From NCBI RefSeq assembly GCF_900110695.1, contig NZ_FOEH01000001.1, forward strand, positions 806,001 through 870,000: a DNA stretch of 64,000 nucleotides. Direction: 5' to 3'. Numbering within the stretch: position 1 is the stretch's first letter; the number at the start of each line of letters is the position of its first letter. The notes below the pieces were generated by a model that worked only from the letters and a program-made list of their open reading frames with translations, ran no database searches and was not told the DNA's origin. The DNA comes from Virgibacillus subterraneus (GTDB taxonomy: Bacteria; Bacillota; Bacilli; Bacillales; Amphibacillaceae). The position numbers and the translations under genes were made by a program. Below are positions 37,927 through 47,332 of the stretch, one piece after another.

Positions 37927-39087
37927 ATGAATATTACGAAAGTTAACCATTTAGAAATATCTACGAAAACCGGAGAAACCCCATCACTACCAAGTAAAGT
38001 ATCCGTTGAATTGGATAATGGTATAACCGCGAGACTAGATGTGCAATGGGATGAAGTTAATCATGAAAACTATAAAGAACCAGGTATGTTCACCGTAGAA
38101 GGTGAACTTCAGCTGCGAACTTATCCCAATCCATTAATTAAGCAAAGGGCAGATCCATATATATATAAACATACTGATGGCTATTATTATTTTACGGGGT
38201 CTCATCCTGAATATGATCGTATTGTTCTAAGAAGAGCAAAAACGATAAAAGGCCTTCCGAACGCTGAAGAATCGGTTTTATGGAGAAAATATAATAGCGG
38301 GATTATGTCTTTACATATATGGGCACCTGAGATTCACTTTATTGATGGTAAATGGTATATTCATTATGCGGCTGGAGATAAAGACGATATATGGGCAATT
38401 CGACCATATGTTTTGGAGAACAGTACTGCAAATCCATTCGAGGGTGAATGGGTAGAAAAAGGACAAATTAACACAGAATTTCAAAGCTTTTCTTTGGATG
38501 CGACTACCTTTGAACATAATGGAAAGCGCTATTTGATATGGGCCCAAAAAGTTGAAAATGAAACAATTTCTAACCTTTATATTGCTGAAATGAGTAATCC
38601 ATGGACGATAAAAAAACAAGTACTATTAGCGACACCAAAATTTTCATGGGAGCAAGAAGGATTTTATGTTAACGAAGGTGCAGCTGTTATCAAACGAAAC
38701 GGGAGAATATTTGTTTCCTATTCTGCTAGTGCAACCGATGACCGCTATGCCATGGGATTATTAACTGCTGAAGATGACAGTGATTTATTAAATCCAAAAT
38801 CATGGTCAAAAACAAAAGAGCCCGTGTTTGTTTCAAATGAGGAGACACTTGAATATGGACCGGGGCACAATAGCTTTACGGTTGCTGAAGATGGAATAAC
38901 CGACCTATTTGTTTACCATAGCCGTCCATATAAAAAAATCGAAGGAAATCCGCTATACGACCACAATCGTCATACGCGTATACAACAATTGTTTTGGAAT
39001 ATGAATGGAACCCCTTTCTTTGGCAAACCTGGTCAAACAATTAGATCAACAAGACAAAAAGTATATGCTACGGTTATTGTAGAATAA
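37927..39087 (+). CDS. GH43 arabinan-type glycosidase with N-terminal Ig-like (Big_4) segment
   Basis: 386-residue glycosidase without signal peptide, so intracellular. Residues about 20-60 (VSVELDNGITARLDVQWDEV, then YKEPGMFTVEGEL) resemble a bacterial Ig-like Big_4 domain. The GH43 propeller follows: NPLIKQRADPYIYKHTDGYYYFTGS with the base Asp, SLHIWAPEIHFIDGKWYIHYAAGD, SLDATTFEHNGKRYLIWAQKV and NEGAAVIKRNGRIFVSYSAS with the likely acid Glu. It fits arabinofuranosidase/arabinanase-like subfamilies rather than the XynB type. Last gene of the abfA operon, followed by a terminator. Likely trims imported arabino-oligosaccharides; exact linkage preference unknown. Confidence 0.85.
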   Translation: MNITKVNHLEISTKTGETPSLPSKVSVELDNGITARLDVQWDEVNHENYKEPGMFTVEGELQLRTYPNPLIKQRADPYIYKHTDGYYYFTGSHPEYDRIVLRRAKTIKGLPNAEESVLWRKYNSGIMSLHIWAPEIHFIDGKWYIHYAAGDKDDIWAIRPYVLENSTANPFEGEWVEKGQINTEFQSFSLDATTFEHNGKRYLIWAQKVENETISNLYIAEMSNPWTIKKQVLLATPKFSWEQEGFYVNEGAAVIKRNGRIFVSYSASATDDRYAMGLLTAEDDSDLLNPKSWSKTKEPVFVSNEETLEYGPGHNSFTVAEDGITDLFVYHSRPYKKIEGNPLYDHNRHTRIQQLFWNMNGTPFFGKPGQTIRSTRQKVYATVIVE

Positions 39088-39187
39088 GATTAGCGACTGT
39101 AGCCAAGTTTTTGTCATTTGGAAGTTTTTTTTCAAATGTTGATTCATTTACTCAATGTGGTAAATCCTAAGAACCAAATATATATAA

Positions 39188-39222
39188 GGTCAGCATTCTT
39201 TAAGGATGCTGACCCTTTTTCT
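39188..39222 (+). terminator. Terminator of the abfA operon
   Basis: GGTCAGCAT (39188-39196) and ATGCTGACC (39206-39214) form a perfect 9-bp stem followed by CTTTTTCTT. Confidence 0.85.
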
Positions 39223-39246
39223 TAATATTATTCATCGAATTTCTCT

Positions 39247-39265
39247 AAAAAACGGGAAGTGACAG
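39247..39265 (+). repeat. Dispersed short repeat, copy A
   Basis: AAAAAACGGGAAGTGACAG, shared with copies at 55016 and (inverted) 61076. All are in gaps between genes. The 350-base gap 39088-39437 otherwise holds the abfA-operon terminator and the araR promoter. Confidence 0.6.
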
Positions 39266-39385
39266 CGGTTGTTACCCACTATTTGGAAGTGCGATATGAT
39301 TTGATTCAGGACTATACGTTGTTGGATATATCCCTGTGATTTTTTAATATAGTTTCGATAAAAATTGTGTTATGCTTTACTTATA

Positions 39386-39398
39386 CTTATACGAATGA
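39386..39398. promoter_or_regulatory. Weak AraR-like box before araR
   Basis: CTTATACGAATGA resembles one AraR box (compare TTATACGTACAT before abfA) and lies about 40 bases before the araR start. It suggests autoregulation; the match is partial. Confidence 0.4.
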
Positions 39399-39437
39399 GT
39401 TTATAATTAAAAATGCAGGTAAGTTGAGGTGGTTTTT

Positions 39438-40571
39438 ATGGAAACAAAATACAGTATGGTAAAAAGTGCACTTAAATCAAAAATTATGGATGGGACATAC
39501 ACCCCCTATCAAAAAATAAGTTCGGAAAGCGAGTTAATGAAAGAGTTCGGTGTAAGTCGTCATACTGTTCGTCTCGCGATTGGAGACTTGGTAACAACAG
39601 GTTGGCTATACCGTGAACAAGGATCTGGAACATTTTGTGCTGACAGAAGTAAAATGAATGAAAATCAACGTCAAAATAGCCAGAAAAACATTGCTATTAT
39701 TACGACATATATTTCTGATTATATATTCCCCTCCATTATTAGAGGAGCTGAATCCCGGCTGAGTCAAGAAGGATATCAAGTAAGTATTTTCAGCACGAAC
39801 AATGATCATGAAAAAGAGCGGCAAATATTAGAGAAGATACTGACACAACAATTTGATGGAATTATTATTGAGCCCACAAAAAGCGCATTTTCAAATCCTA
39901 ATATTAACTATTATTTGAATCTTGAACGGCTATCCACTCCTTATATTATGATTAATGCTTATTATGACGAACTAGAGCCATTAAGCATTGTGATGGACGA
40001 TGTAAAAGGCGGATTTATGCAAACAGAGCATTTAATTAAATTAGGCCATATAGATATCGTTGGTTGCTTTAAAACGGATGATACACAAGGGACGAAACGA
40101 ATGAAAGGCTTCTTAAAAGCACATCGAAAGCATGGAATTCCGTTAAACCCAAAAAATATAATAACGTATAACACTGAGGAAAAAAGTACAAAACCAATTG
40201 AGGAAATTGAGAAAATTTTGGACTCTAAAAGTAATTCAATTACCGGTTTGGTTTGTTACAATGATGAACTTGTGATTAAAGTACTTGATGTACTGCGACG
40301 TAGAACTATTAGAGTTCCCGAAGATATATCAATTATTGGCTATGATGATTCTGTTTTAGCTGAAGTATCTGAAGTAAAGCTCACATCCATTATCCATCCA
40401 AAGAGTGAAATGGGTAAGGCCGCAGCGAATACAATAATAGATTTAATTAAATTAAAGAGTGTTAATAAAAAAAATGAACAACATCAAGTTGATTCAGTTG
40501 TTTATACACCAGAAATGGCTATAAGGAATTCCACAAAGGACTTGAATCAGCAGAAAATTACAACTCAGTAA
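39438..40571 (+). CDS. araR: Arabinose repressor AraR (GntR-type HTH with LacI-type sensor)
   Basis: 377-residue repressor of mixed descent. The N-terminal 70 residues are a GntR winged helix (YSMVKSALKSKIMDGTYTPYQKISSESELMKEFGVSRHTVRLAIGDL), and the rest is a LacI/PBP1 ligand domain (NIAIITTYISDYIFPSIIRGAESRL, QQFDGIIIEPTKS, IDIVGCFKTDDTQGTKRMKGF, DISIIGYDDSVLAE). This domain pairing is characteristic of AraR, which leaves its operators on binding L-arabinose. Paired boxes of AraR type occur before araDBA, abfA and the ChvE-type importer. ATG 39438 follows TTGAGGTGG. Transcribed alone, with a terminator behind. Confidence 0.95.
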   Translation: METKYSMVKSALKSKIMDGTYTPYQKISSESELMKEFGVSRHTVRLAIGDLVTTGWLYREQGSGTFCADRSKMNENQRQNSQKNIAIITTYISDYIFPSIIRGAESRLSQEGYQVSIFSTNNDHEKERQILEKILTQQFDGIIIEPTKSAFSNPNINYYLNLERLSTPYIMINAYYDELEPLSIVMDDVKGGFMQTEHLIKLGHIDIVGCFKTDDTQGTKRMKGFLKAHRKHGIPLNPKNIITYNTEEKSTKPIEEIEKILDSKSNSITGLVCYNDELVIKVLDVLRRRTIRVPEDISIIGYDDSVLAEVSEVKLTSIIHPKSEMGKAAANTIIDLIKLKSVNKKNEQHQVDSVVYTPEMAIRNSTKDLNQQKITTQ

Positions 40572-40572
40572 A

Positions 40573-40606
40573 ATGCCACCTTAATATAAAGAGGGTGGTA
40601 TTTTTT
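40573..40606 (+). terminator. Terminator of araR
   Basis: ATGCCACC (40573-40580) pairs with GGTGGTAT (40594-40601) with one wobble, followed by a run of six T. Confidence 0.7.
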
Positions 40607-40670
40607 CTTTATAAAAATATAAAATATTACAAAAATTCATGTTGCTAAATAGATTCTTTTATTTTATAAT

Positions 40671-40721
40671 AAATGTACGTACAAGATGACAGGCGATTAT
40701 TTATATTTTGTACGAACAAAT
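40671..40721. promoter_or_regulatory. Paired AraR boxes before the monosaccharide importer
   Basis: AAATGTACGTACAAGAT (40671-40687) and ATTTTGTACGAACAAAT (40705-40721). Centres are 35 bases apart. Both keep the TGTACGnACAA core seen before araD. Confidence 0.75.
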
Positions 40722-40775
40722 TTTATGGTTCATTGTTATGTTTACAGTATACATAGTTTACCAGTTTATTGTTTT

Positions 40776-40790
40776 ATGAAAGCGCTATCT
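40776..40790. promoter_or_regulatory. cre site, one mismatch
   Basis: ATGAAAGCGCTATCT matches cre except at the last base and has a strong GAAAGCGCT core. It lies between the AraR boxes and the binding-protein gene. Confidence 0.65.
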
Positions 40791-40858
40791 AGGAGAGAGT
40801 CTGTGAATATAACACTGCAAAACCAAATCTTAGGTAAAGGAAAAAGGGGGAAAAGATT

Positions 40859-41932
40859 ATGAAGAAAGTCAGCTTTTTGTTATCTATTATGTTTCTTGCA
40901 ATTGCTATGATAGCTTGCAGCAGTGATGCAGGGGGAGAAACCGACAGTAAAACAGTAGGGATTGCAATGCCCACCAAGTCTTCTGAAAGATGGGTTTATG
41001 ATGGTGAAAACATGAAGAAGGAATTTGAAGATTTAGGGTATGAGGTAGATCTTCAGTATGCTGAGGATGTTGTGGAGAACCAGTTATCACAAATTGAAAA
41101 CATGATTACAAAAGGGGTAGATATTCTTGTAATTGCTTCAATTGATGGTTCAGCACTAACAGATGTATTAGAACAAGCAAAAAGCCAAGAGATTCCAGTT
41201 ATCGCGTATGACCGTTTGATTATGAACAGTGAGCATGTAAGTTATTATGCTACGTTTGATAATTTCAAAGTCGGGGTTCTACAAGGACAATACATTGAAG
41301 AACAATTAGGTTTGGCTAAGGGTGAAGGACCTTATAATATCGAGTTATTTGCAGGATCACCTGATGATAATAACGCGTACTTCTTCTGGGATGGTGCTAT
41401 GTCAGTTCTTCAGCCATATATCGATGAGGGACAGTTAGTAGTACAAAGTGGTCAAACTGATTTTGAACAGGGAGCAACTCTGCGTTGGAGTGGCTCAGAA
41501 GCTCAAGAACGTATGGATAACTTGTTAAGTGCACATTACTCAAGTGAAAAGATAGATGTTGTCTATTCTCCATTTGATGGTATTAGCAGAGGTGTAATTT
41601 CTTCATTAAAAGCAGTAGGGTATGGTTCGGATGATAATCCAATGCCTATTGTTACTGGGCAAGATGCTGAACTTGCTTCTGTTAAATCTATTATTGCTGG
41701 AGAACAAACGCAAACAATTTTTAAAGATACAAGAGAATTAGCTAAAAAAGCAGTAAATATGGCAGATTCCGTACTTAATAACGAAGAACCAGAAGTGAAC
41801 GATACGGAAACATATGATAATGGAGTTAAAGTCGTTCCTTCCTATTTGTTAGAACCTATTTCAGTAGATATTAATAATTATCAAGAAGCCTTAATAGATA
41901 CTGGGTATTTCACAGAGGAAGAATTAGAATAA
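40859..41932 (+). CDS. chvE: Multiple monosaccharide ABC binding lipoprotein (ChvE-like)
   Basis: 357-residue lipoprotein: signal peptide with lipobox (AMIAC, Cys 20), then a type I periplasmic-binding domain ([41 protein letters not shown]-like helix, [83 protein letters not shown]). This closely fits the ChvE/GguAB monosaccharide binding proteins of xylose, arabinose and galactose. The AraR boxes upstream point to L-arabinose. A stem-loop separates it from its ATPase and permease genes. ATG 40859 follows AAGGGGG. Confidence 0.9.
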   Translation: MKKVSFLLSIMFLAIAMIACSSDAGGETDSKTVGIAMPTKSSERWVYDGENMKKEFEDLGYEVDLQYAEDVVENQLSQIENMITKGVDILVIASIDGSALTDVLEQAKSQEIPVIAYDRLIMNSEHVSYYATFDNFKVGVLQGQYIEEQLGLAKGEGPYNIELFAGSPDDNNAYFFWDGAMSVLQPYIDEGQLVVQSGQTDFEQGATLRWSGSEAQERMDNLLSAHYSSEKIDVVYSPFDGISRGVISSLKAVGYGSDDNPMPIVTGQDAELASVKSIIAGEQTQTIFKDTRELAKKAVNMADSVLNNEEPEVNDTETYDNGVKVVPSYLLEPISVDINNYQEALIDTGYFTEEELE

Positions 41933-41947
41933 ATCTGAACATTAACG

Positions 41948-41991
41948 GGATGGTTTAGCGATGATGTTTTCTTCTTATTGCTAAATCATCC
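41948..41991 (+). other. Intergenic stem-loop between binding protein and ATPase genes
   Basis: GGATGGTTTAGC (41948-41959) pairs with GCTAAATCATCC (41980-41991), 12 bp with one wobble. The T-run after it is poor, so mRNA stabilisation or partial termination is more likely than full termination. Confidence 0.6.
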
Positions 41992-42024
41992 TACTTATTT
42001 CCGATTCAAAAGGTTGTGATAGCA

Positions 42025-43560
42025 ATGAATGAAACTATATTGGAAATGAAGGAAATAACCAAGACATTTCCAGGTGTAACAGCTTTAAGTGATGTAAACT
42101 TAATAGTGCGGCCAGGCGAAATACATGCGCTTATAGGTGAAAATGGTGCCGGTAAGTCTACTTTGATGAAAGTCCTAAGCGGTGTACATCCTTATGGAAC
42201 ATATGAAGGCGATATTACGTTTGAAGAGAAGGCATGTCAATTCAAAAATATAAATGAAAGTGAAGAACGGGGAATTGTCATTATCCACCAAGAACTCGCA
42301 TTAATCCCTGAATTATCTATTGCGGAGAATATATTTTTAGGGAATGAACAAGCAAAAAAAGGTGTTATTAATTGGAATGAAACGATTATAGAAACAAGAC
42401 AACTACTTAAAAAAGTAGGATTAAAATTAGACCCCCAAGAAAAAATAAAAAACATTGGTGTCGGTCAACAACAGTTAGTCGAAATTGCTAAGGCACTATC
42501 AAAAAAAGTGAAACTATTAATTTTAGATGAACCGACTGCAGCACTAAATGAAGAGGATAGTGAAAATCTTTTAGAGCTATTATTGGAATTTAAAGAACAG
42601 GGTATGACTTCTATCATGATATCCCACAAATTAAAAGAGTTATTAAAAGTATCTAATAGTATTACAGTTTTACGTGATGGTCAGACGATTCAGACATATC
42701 ATGCTAAAGATGGTGAAATTACCGAAAGTCAAATTATTAAGGATATGGTTGGTCGAGATTTATCTAACCTATTCCCAGAAAGGAACCATAATGTAAAAGA
42801 CAATATTGTTTTTGAAATAAAAAATTGGTCAGCTTACCATCCGATAAATTCAGAAAGACAGATACTTCATGATATAAATGTACACGTAAAGCAAGGAGAA
42901 ATCATCGGCATTGCAGGATTGATGGGTGCTGGACGAACTGAACTGGCAATGAGTGTGTTTGGGAAATCCTATGGTAGAAGAATCACAGGTCAACTTTTCA
43001 GAAATGGAAAAGAAGTATTTTTTAAAAGTGTGGATGATGCCATTAAAAATGGTGTTGCATATGTCTCGGAAGACCGGAAAGAGTATGGATTAATTCTAAT
43101 TGATAGTGTTAAAAATAACCTAACACTAGCAAATTTAGACAGGTTAGCAAATAAAAATGTGATTGATTCAAGTGAAGAAGTAGTAGAGGCGGAGTCTATT
43201 AAATCAAAGATAAATATTAAAGCACCTACCATTCATCAAAAAACACTTAATCTAAGTGGAGGGAATCAGCAAAAAGTCGTTTTAGGAAAATGGATATTTA
43301 CCGATCCTGATGTTTTAATTCTGGACGAGCCCACGCGTGGTATTGATGTAGGAGCAAAATTTGAAATTTATAAGTTAATAAACGAACTTGCTGAGCAGGG
43401 GAAAAGTATTATTATGATTTCTTCTGAATTACCTGAATTAATAGGTATGTGTGATCGCATATATACCCTAAATGAAGGGAAGATCACTGGAGATATTGAT
43501 AAAAATGAGGCGAATCAAGAAACCTTAATGACATATATGACACATAGTTGGAGGTCGTAA
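42025..43560 (+). CDS. mmsA: Multiple monosaccharide ABC transporter ATPase (two ATP-binding domains)
   Basis: 511-residue double ATPase of the RbsA/XylG/GguA type. The first domain has Walker [10 protein letters not shown], signature near [15 protein letters not shown] and Walker [12 protein letters not shown]. The second has a degenerate Walker A (GLMGAGRTE), signature [15 protein letters not shown] and Walker [13 protein letters not shown]. It powers the ChvE-type importer and, unlike the oligosaccharide importers here, is encoded with its own system. The start is not certain: ATG 42025 is preferred, with AAAAGG 11 bases before it; GTG 42016 is possible. Confidence 0.93.
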   Translation: MNETILEMKEITKTFPGVTALSDVNLIVRPGEIHALIGENGAGKSTLMKVLSGVHPYGTYEGDITFEEKACQFKNINESEERGIVIIHQELALIPELSIAENIFLGNEQAKKGVINWNETIIETRQLLKKVGLKLDPQEKIKNIGVGQQQLVEIAKALSKKVKLLILDEPTAALNEEDSENLLELLLEFKEQGMTSIMISHKLKELLKVSNSITVLRDGQTIQTYHAKDGEITESQIIKDMVGRDLSNLFPERNHNVKDNIVFEIKNWSAYHPINSERQILHDINVHVKQGEIIGIAGLMGAGRTELAMSVFGKSYGRRITGQLFRNGKEVFFKSVDDAIKNGVAYVSEDRKEYGLILIDSVKNNLTLANLDRLANKNVIDSSEEVVEAESIKSKINIKAPTIHQKTLNLSGGNQQKVVLGKWIFTDPDVLILDEPTRGIDVGAKFEIYKLINELAEQGKSIIMISSELPELIGMCDRIYTLNEGKITGDIDKNEANQETLMTYMTHSWRS

Positions 43561-43563
43561 CCA

Positions 43564-44727
43564 GTGGAGGGAATTAAACAACTTTTATCAAGCAATATAA
43601 GAAAATTTGGAATGATAATTGCTTTAGTCGGTATCGTACTTTTATTTCAGGTGTTAACGAATGGTATTCTATTAAAACCGCTAAATGTAACAAATATTAT
43701 TATGCAAAATAGTTATATTATTGTGTTGTCAATCGGTATGATGCTAGTAATAATAACCGGAGAAATTGATTTGTCGGTTGGATCGGTTGCAGCATTTGTA
43801 GGAGCCGTTGCAGGTGTGCTATTAGTATCCTGGGAGTTGCCGGTGATAGTAGGGATATTGCTATGTTTAGTACTTGGAGCTATAATCGGTGCATGGCAGG
43901 GATTCTGGATTGCGTTTGTTAATATTCCAGCCTTTATCGTAACGCTGGCAGGAATGTTAATTTTTAGAGGATTGACGTTAGTCGTATTAGATGGTAAAAC
44001 AATAGCCCCTTTTCCGGATGGATTTCGAAGTTTAAGTTCTTCTTTCGTACCAGATTTGTTTGGCGGAAGCGGAGGGGAACTTCAGTTATTTACAATAGTT
44101 ATAGGAATAGCCTTATCAATTGTATATGTACTAAGTGAAATAAAGTTAAGAAGAACAGATACTAAATATGAGTTTAAAACACTATCTTATCCTTTATTTA
44201 TTATAAAGCTAATTTTATTTATCGCTTTAATTAATGTATTTACATATGTATTAGCTTCATATGAGGGTATTCCGTATGTGTTGATCGTCCTAGCGGTCCT
44301 CATTACAGGATATACATTTGTTATGAACAAAACAGTTATCGGTAGGCATATTTATGCTGTTGGCGGCAATGCAAATGCAGCTCAGCTATCAGGTGTCAAA
44401 ACAAAGAAAATGAAGTTTTGGGTCTTTGTTAATATGGGTGTTTTATCCGCTCTTTGCGGTATTATTTTTGCAGGTAGATTAAATGCCGCAACACCCCAAG
44501 CTGGTAATCTATTTGAGCTTGACGCAATTGCTGCAGCAGTTATTGGGGGGGCTTCATTCACTGGTGGCGTCGGTACAGTATTTGGTGCCGTTATAGGTGC
44601 GCTAGTTATGGGGGTTTTAAATAATGGTATGTCCCTTATGGGAATAGGAATTGATTGGCAGCAAGCAATTAAAGGCCTCGTACTACTCGCAGCCGTTGCA
44701 TTTGATGTTTTAAATAAAAATAAATAA
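43564..44727 (+). CDS. mmsB: Multiple monosaccharide ABC transporter permease
   Basis: 387-residue permease of the RbsC/XylH/GguB type with about ten hydrophobic segments: IIMQNSYIIVLSIGMMLVIITGEIDLSVGSVAAFVGA early, and GVKTKKMKFWVFVNMGVLSALCGIIFAGRLNAATPQAGNLFELDAIAAAVIGGASFTGG late, both conserved in this class. The insert around residues 175-225 with RRTDTKYEFKTL is as expected for GguB, which is longer than RbsC. GTG 43564 follows TTGGAGG three bases after the mmsA stop. Last gene of the importer operon, followed by a strong terminator. Confidence 0.93.
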   Translation: MEGIKQLLSSNIRKFGMIIALVGIVLLFQVLTNGILLKPLNVTNIIMQNSYIIVLSIGMMLVIITGEIDLSVGSVAAFVGAVAGVLLVSWELPVIVGILLCLVLGAIIGAWQGFWIAFVNIPAFIVTLAGMLIFRGLTLVVLDGKTIAPFPDGFRSLSSSFVPDLFGGSGGELQLFTIVIGIALSIVYVLSEIKLRRTDTKYEFKTLSYPLFIIKLILFIALINVFTYVLASYEGIPYVLIVLAVLITGYTFVMNKTVIGRHIYAVGGNANAAQLSGVKTKKMKFWVFVNMGVLSALCGIIFAGRLNAATPQAGNLFELDAIAAAVIGGASFTGGVGTVFGAVIGALVMGVLNNGMSLMGIGIDWQQAIKGLVLLAAVAFDVLNKNK

Positions 44728-44740
44728 GTTATTAGAAATT

Positions 44741-44777
44741 AAAAGAGAGAAACGATCTTATGTCGTTTCTCTCTTTT
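44741..44777. terminator. Bidirectional terminator between importer and gal operons
   Basis: AAAAGAGAGAAACGA (44741-44755) and TCGTTTCTCTCTTTT (44763-44777) form a perfect 15-bp stem, with T-rich ends in both directions. It serves mmsB and the convergent galM. Confidence 0.85.
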
Positions 44778-44778
44778 A

Positions 44779-45819
44779 CTATCCGAAAGTAAAACTAGTC
44801 TTTGAATGATACTTTTCTTCAGGATGCAGAAGGATTGATGGGAAATCGTCATAGATGAGTGATGCTGGGTGTTTTTGTGTTTCTAAGCAAAGTCCTAAAT
44901 ACCTTTCTGAAACTCTTTCATTAAGCTCAAGACCAGCGTCCAGGTTATTGGATGTATACATAACCATTCCTGGTTCATCAGTGTTGATTGTTAGTGTCCG
45001 TCCGCTTTTTTTCTCTTTTACAGTTACATCTGATTGATTTGGCTTTTCTAAAAAAAAGTAGTGATCATACCCGTTTCCGACTATTTTATTTTGTAGATGA
45101 GTAGAGTATATTCCATGTTTAATTTTTCGGCCTGAAGCAAAGTCAAATGGTGTGTTCTTAACATTAAGTTTTTTTCCTGTTGGGATGAGATATTCATCTA
45201 ACTCTGCAAATTGGCTGCTTCTCATCGTTACATTGTGATTTTCTATTGTATCCTTCAAGTCCCCACTTAAATTAAAATATGTATGATTTGTGAGTGCCAG
45301 TGGTGTCGTTCTATCTGTAGTTGCGTTATACGTAATTATCAATTGGTTTTCATTGTTAAGTTCATAGGTAACTTCGGCATGTACATTCCCGGGATAACCA
45401 TCATCCCCGTCAGGGCTTTCATGTGAAAGCTTTACACCAACAGATGTTTCTGTCTCAAAGGGACTCGATTCCCATAAAGCATGATGAAATGCTGTTGCTC
45501 CACCATGTAAATGGTTATCTCCGTCGTTAGCTGTTAGTTTATACGATTGGTTATCGGCCTGAAAAGTGGCATCTTTTATTCTTCCGGCGACTCGCCCGAT
45601 AATTGCTCCAAAAAATGCGGGATTTTTTATGTAGTCCTGGTAATTATTAAAGCCAAGCACAACATTTTCGATATTTCCATTCCGGTCTGGAGTTCGTATT
45701 TCTGTTATGGTCCCTCCATAATTAAGAATGCTTACTTCCATTTGATTATCATTGGAAAGCGTGTAGAGCTGCCATGTTATATGTTCGTTAGGGTTTATAT
45801 TTTGTGTTGTAATTTTCAT
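44779..45819 (-). CDS. galM: Aldose 1-epimerase (mutarotase)
   Basis: Interconverts the alpha and beta anomers of galactose and other aldoses. 346 residues with EVSILNYGGTITEIRTPDRNGN, GNVVLGF-like start of the fold, GRVAGRIKD, NDGDNHLHGG with catalytic His, LTNHTYFNLSGD with the second His, and a conserved Glu near the end (LGLCLETQKHPASL). Last gene of the galKETM operon, beginning 7 bases after galT. It may also serve arabinose or xylose anomers, given the neighbours. Confidence 0.93.
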   Translation of the reverse strand: MKITTQNINPNEHITWQLYTLSNDNQMEVSILNYGGTITEIRTPDRNGNIENVVLGFNNYQDYIKNPAFFGAIIGRVAGRIKDATFQADNQSYKLTANDGDNHLHGGATAFHHALWESSPFETETSVGVKLSHESPDGDDGYPGNVHAEVTYELNNENQLIITYNATTDRTTPLALTNHTYFNLSGDLKDTIENHNVTMRSSQFAELDEYLIPTGKKLNVKNTPFDFASGRKIKHGIYSTHLQNKIVGNGYDHYFFLEKPNQSDVTVKEKKSGRTLTINTDEPGMVMYTSNNLDAGLELNERVSERYLGLCLETQKHPASLIYDDFPSILLHPEEKYHSKTSFTFG

Positions 45820-45826
45820 AAGTAAC

Positions 45827-47332
45827 TCATTTCCTTTTATTTAAAGATTGAATAAAACGTTTAAAGGCATTTTCTCCCGATGAATTTTGTTTGAAAACAC
45901 CTGCATCCTCAAGCACGTTAACAAACTTTTTTCCCAGTTCGTTCTCCATAATGCTATTTATCATATTCTTGTCAGTCTGCTCACCGTATGCAGCTTTTAT
46001 TTCTTTTGCCCATGCTTGATGATAATCTGCTATATTGGATGGTTCGCCTAGAAGATGTTTTTTTATTTCATTTAACTCATCAATTAATCTAGGGGGAAGT
46101 ACTGCTAATCCCATGACTTCGATTAAGCCGATATTCTCTTTTTTAATGTGGTGTACATCAGCATGCGGGTGGAAAATACCCATCGGATGTTCAGCAGTTG
46201 TTCTATTATTCCTTAGTGCAAGGTCAAGTTCATATTTTCCATCACGGATTCGTGCTATAGGTGTAATGGTATTATGTGACACATTATTAGTGAATGGATG
46301 GATTCCAGCATCCTCATCTGTATAGTTTTTCCATGTATTCAGAATGTGATTTGCTGCATCAATTAATTCATTTTTATCAATGCTTTGCAGACGGATAACA
46401 GATATGGGCCAGTATAAGACTGATCCACTGACAGACGTATAGTTTTCTAGTGAAAAATCAAACCGGCTTTTTGCTTTTGTCATAGCAAACTCGTAATTGC
46501 CACCCTGGTAATGATCATGACTTAAAATAGAGCCGCCAACTATCGGTAAGTCCGCATTGGATCCCATGAAATAATGCGGGTACGTTTCAACAAACTCGAG
46601 TAACCGTTCAAACGAGTTTTTGCTGATTTTCATATCTCGATGTTCTTCTGCGAGTAATATGCAGTGCTCGTTGTAATAAACATATGGCGAATACTGCAAA
46701 TACCAATTTTCTTTTTGTAATGGAATTTTTACAACGCGATGGTTAGCTCGAGCTGCATGATCTATTCTGCCCGCATAGCCTTCATTTTCAATGCAAAGCG
46801 GACAAAGAGGATAGTTGGATTTCTCCTTTTTACTGCGTTCAAGTTCGAGTTGTTCAGGGTCTTTTTCCGGTTTGGATAGGTTTATTGTAATATCCATTGA
46901 TCCAAATTCTGTATTGGCTTTGAAATGAACATTCTTTTTTATCCGTTTCATTTGAATGTAATTGCTGTTCTTACTTAACTCGTAAAAAAAACTGGTTGCT
47001 GATTTAGATGAATCATTAACAAGCTTAGATTGGAATTGTTCATTTATCATCGACGGTCTTGCTACAAAAACATCCATAATCTTTGCTGCAAATTTTTCCT
47101 TTTCAGCTAAAATATCGGTAATGATATTATTCTTAACTGCATAGGAAACAATATCATCCACAATATCAGGTACAGAACAGTTTGGGGTGGATGCTTTTGG
47201 CTCGATATAGGAATCAAGCTGCAATAGGTCCAACAGTATATTTTGTGCATAAATTTTATCGGCCGTCTCAATTAATCGATTTTTTACAGATTCATCAAGT
47301 AGGTTGCTTATATGTTGATAGATTGAGGTCAT
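45827..47332 (-). CDS. galT: UDP-glucose-hexose-1-phosphate uridylyltransferase, class II
   Basis: Leloir-pathway exchange of UMP from UDP-glucose to galactose 1-phosphate. 501 residues, of the class II type of Firmicutes, unlike the shorter E. coli enzyme. Motifs: NYPLCPLCIENEGYAGR, HDHYQGG with the HxHxQxG active site, and GIFHPHADVHHIKKENIGLIEVMGLAVLP. Start ATG 47332 overlaps the galE stop codon by four bases (ATGA) and has GAGGATGTG upstream within galE. Longer in-frame readings run deep into galE and are not supported. Confidence 0.93.
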   Translation of the reverse strand: MTSIYQHISNLLDESVKNRLIETADKIYAQNILLDLLQLDSYIEPKASTPNCSVPDIVDDIVSYAVKNNIITDILAEKEKFAAKIMDVFVARPSMINEQFQSKLVNDSSKSATSFFYELSKNSNYIQMKRIKKNVHFKANTEFGSMDITINLSKPEKDPEQLELERSKKEKSNYPLCPLCIENEGYAGRIDHAARANHRVVKIPLQKENWYLQYSPYVYYNEHCILLAEEHRDMKISKNSFERLLEFVETYPHYFMGSNADLPIVGGSILSHDHYQGGNYEFAMTKAKSRFDFSLENYTSVSGSVLYWPISVIRLQSIDKNELIDAANHILNTWKNYTDEDAGIHPFTNNVSHNTITPIARIRDGKYELDLALRNNRTTAEHPMGIFHPHADVHHIKKENIGLIEVMGLAVLPPRLIDELNEIKKHLLGEPSNIADYHQAWAKEIKAAYGEQTDKNMINSIMENELGKKFVNVLEDAGVFKQNSSGENAFKRFIQSLNKRK

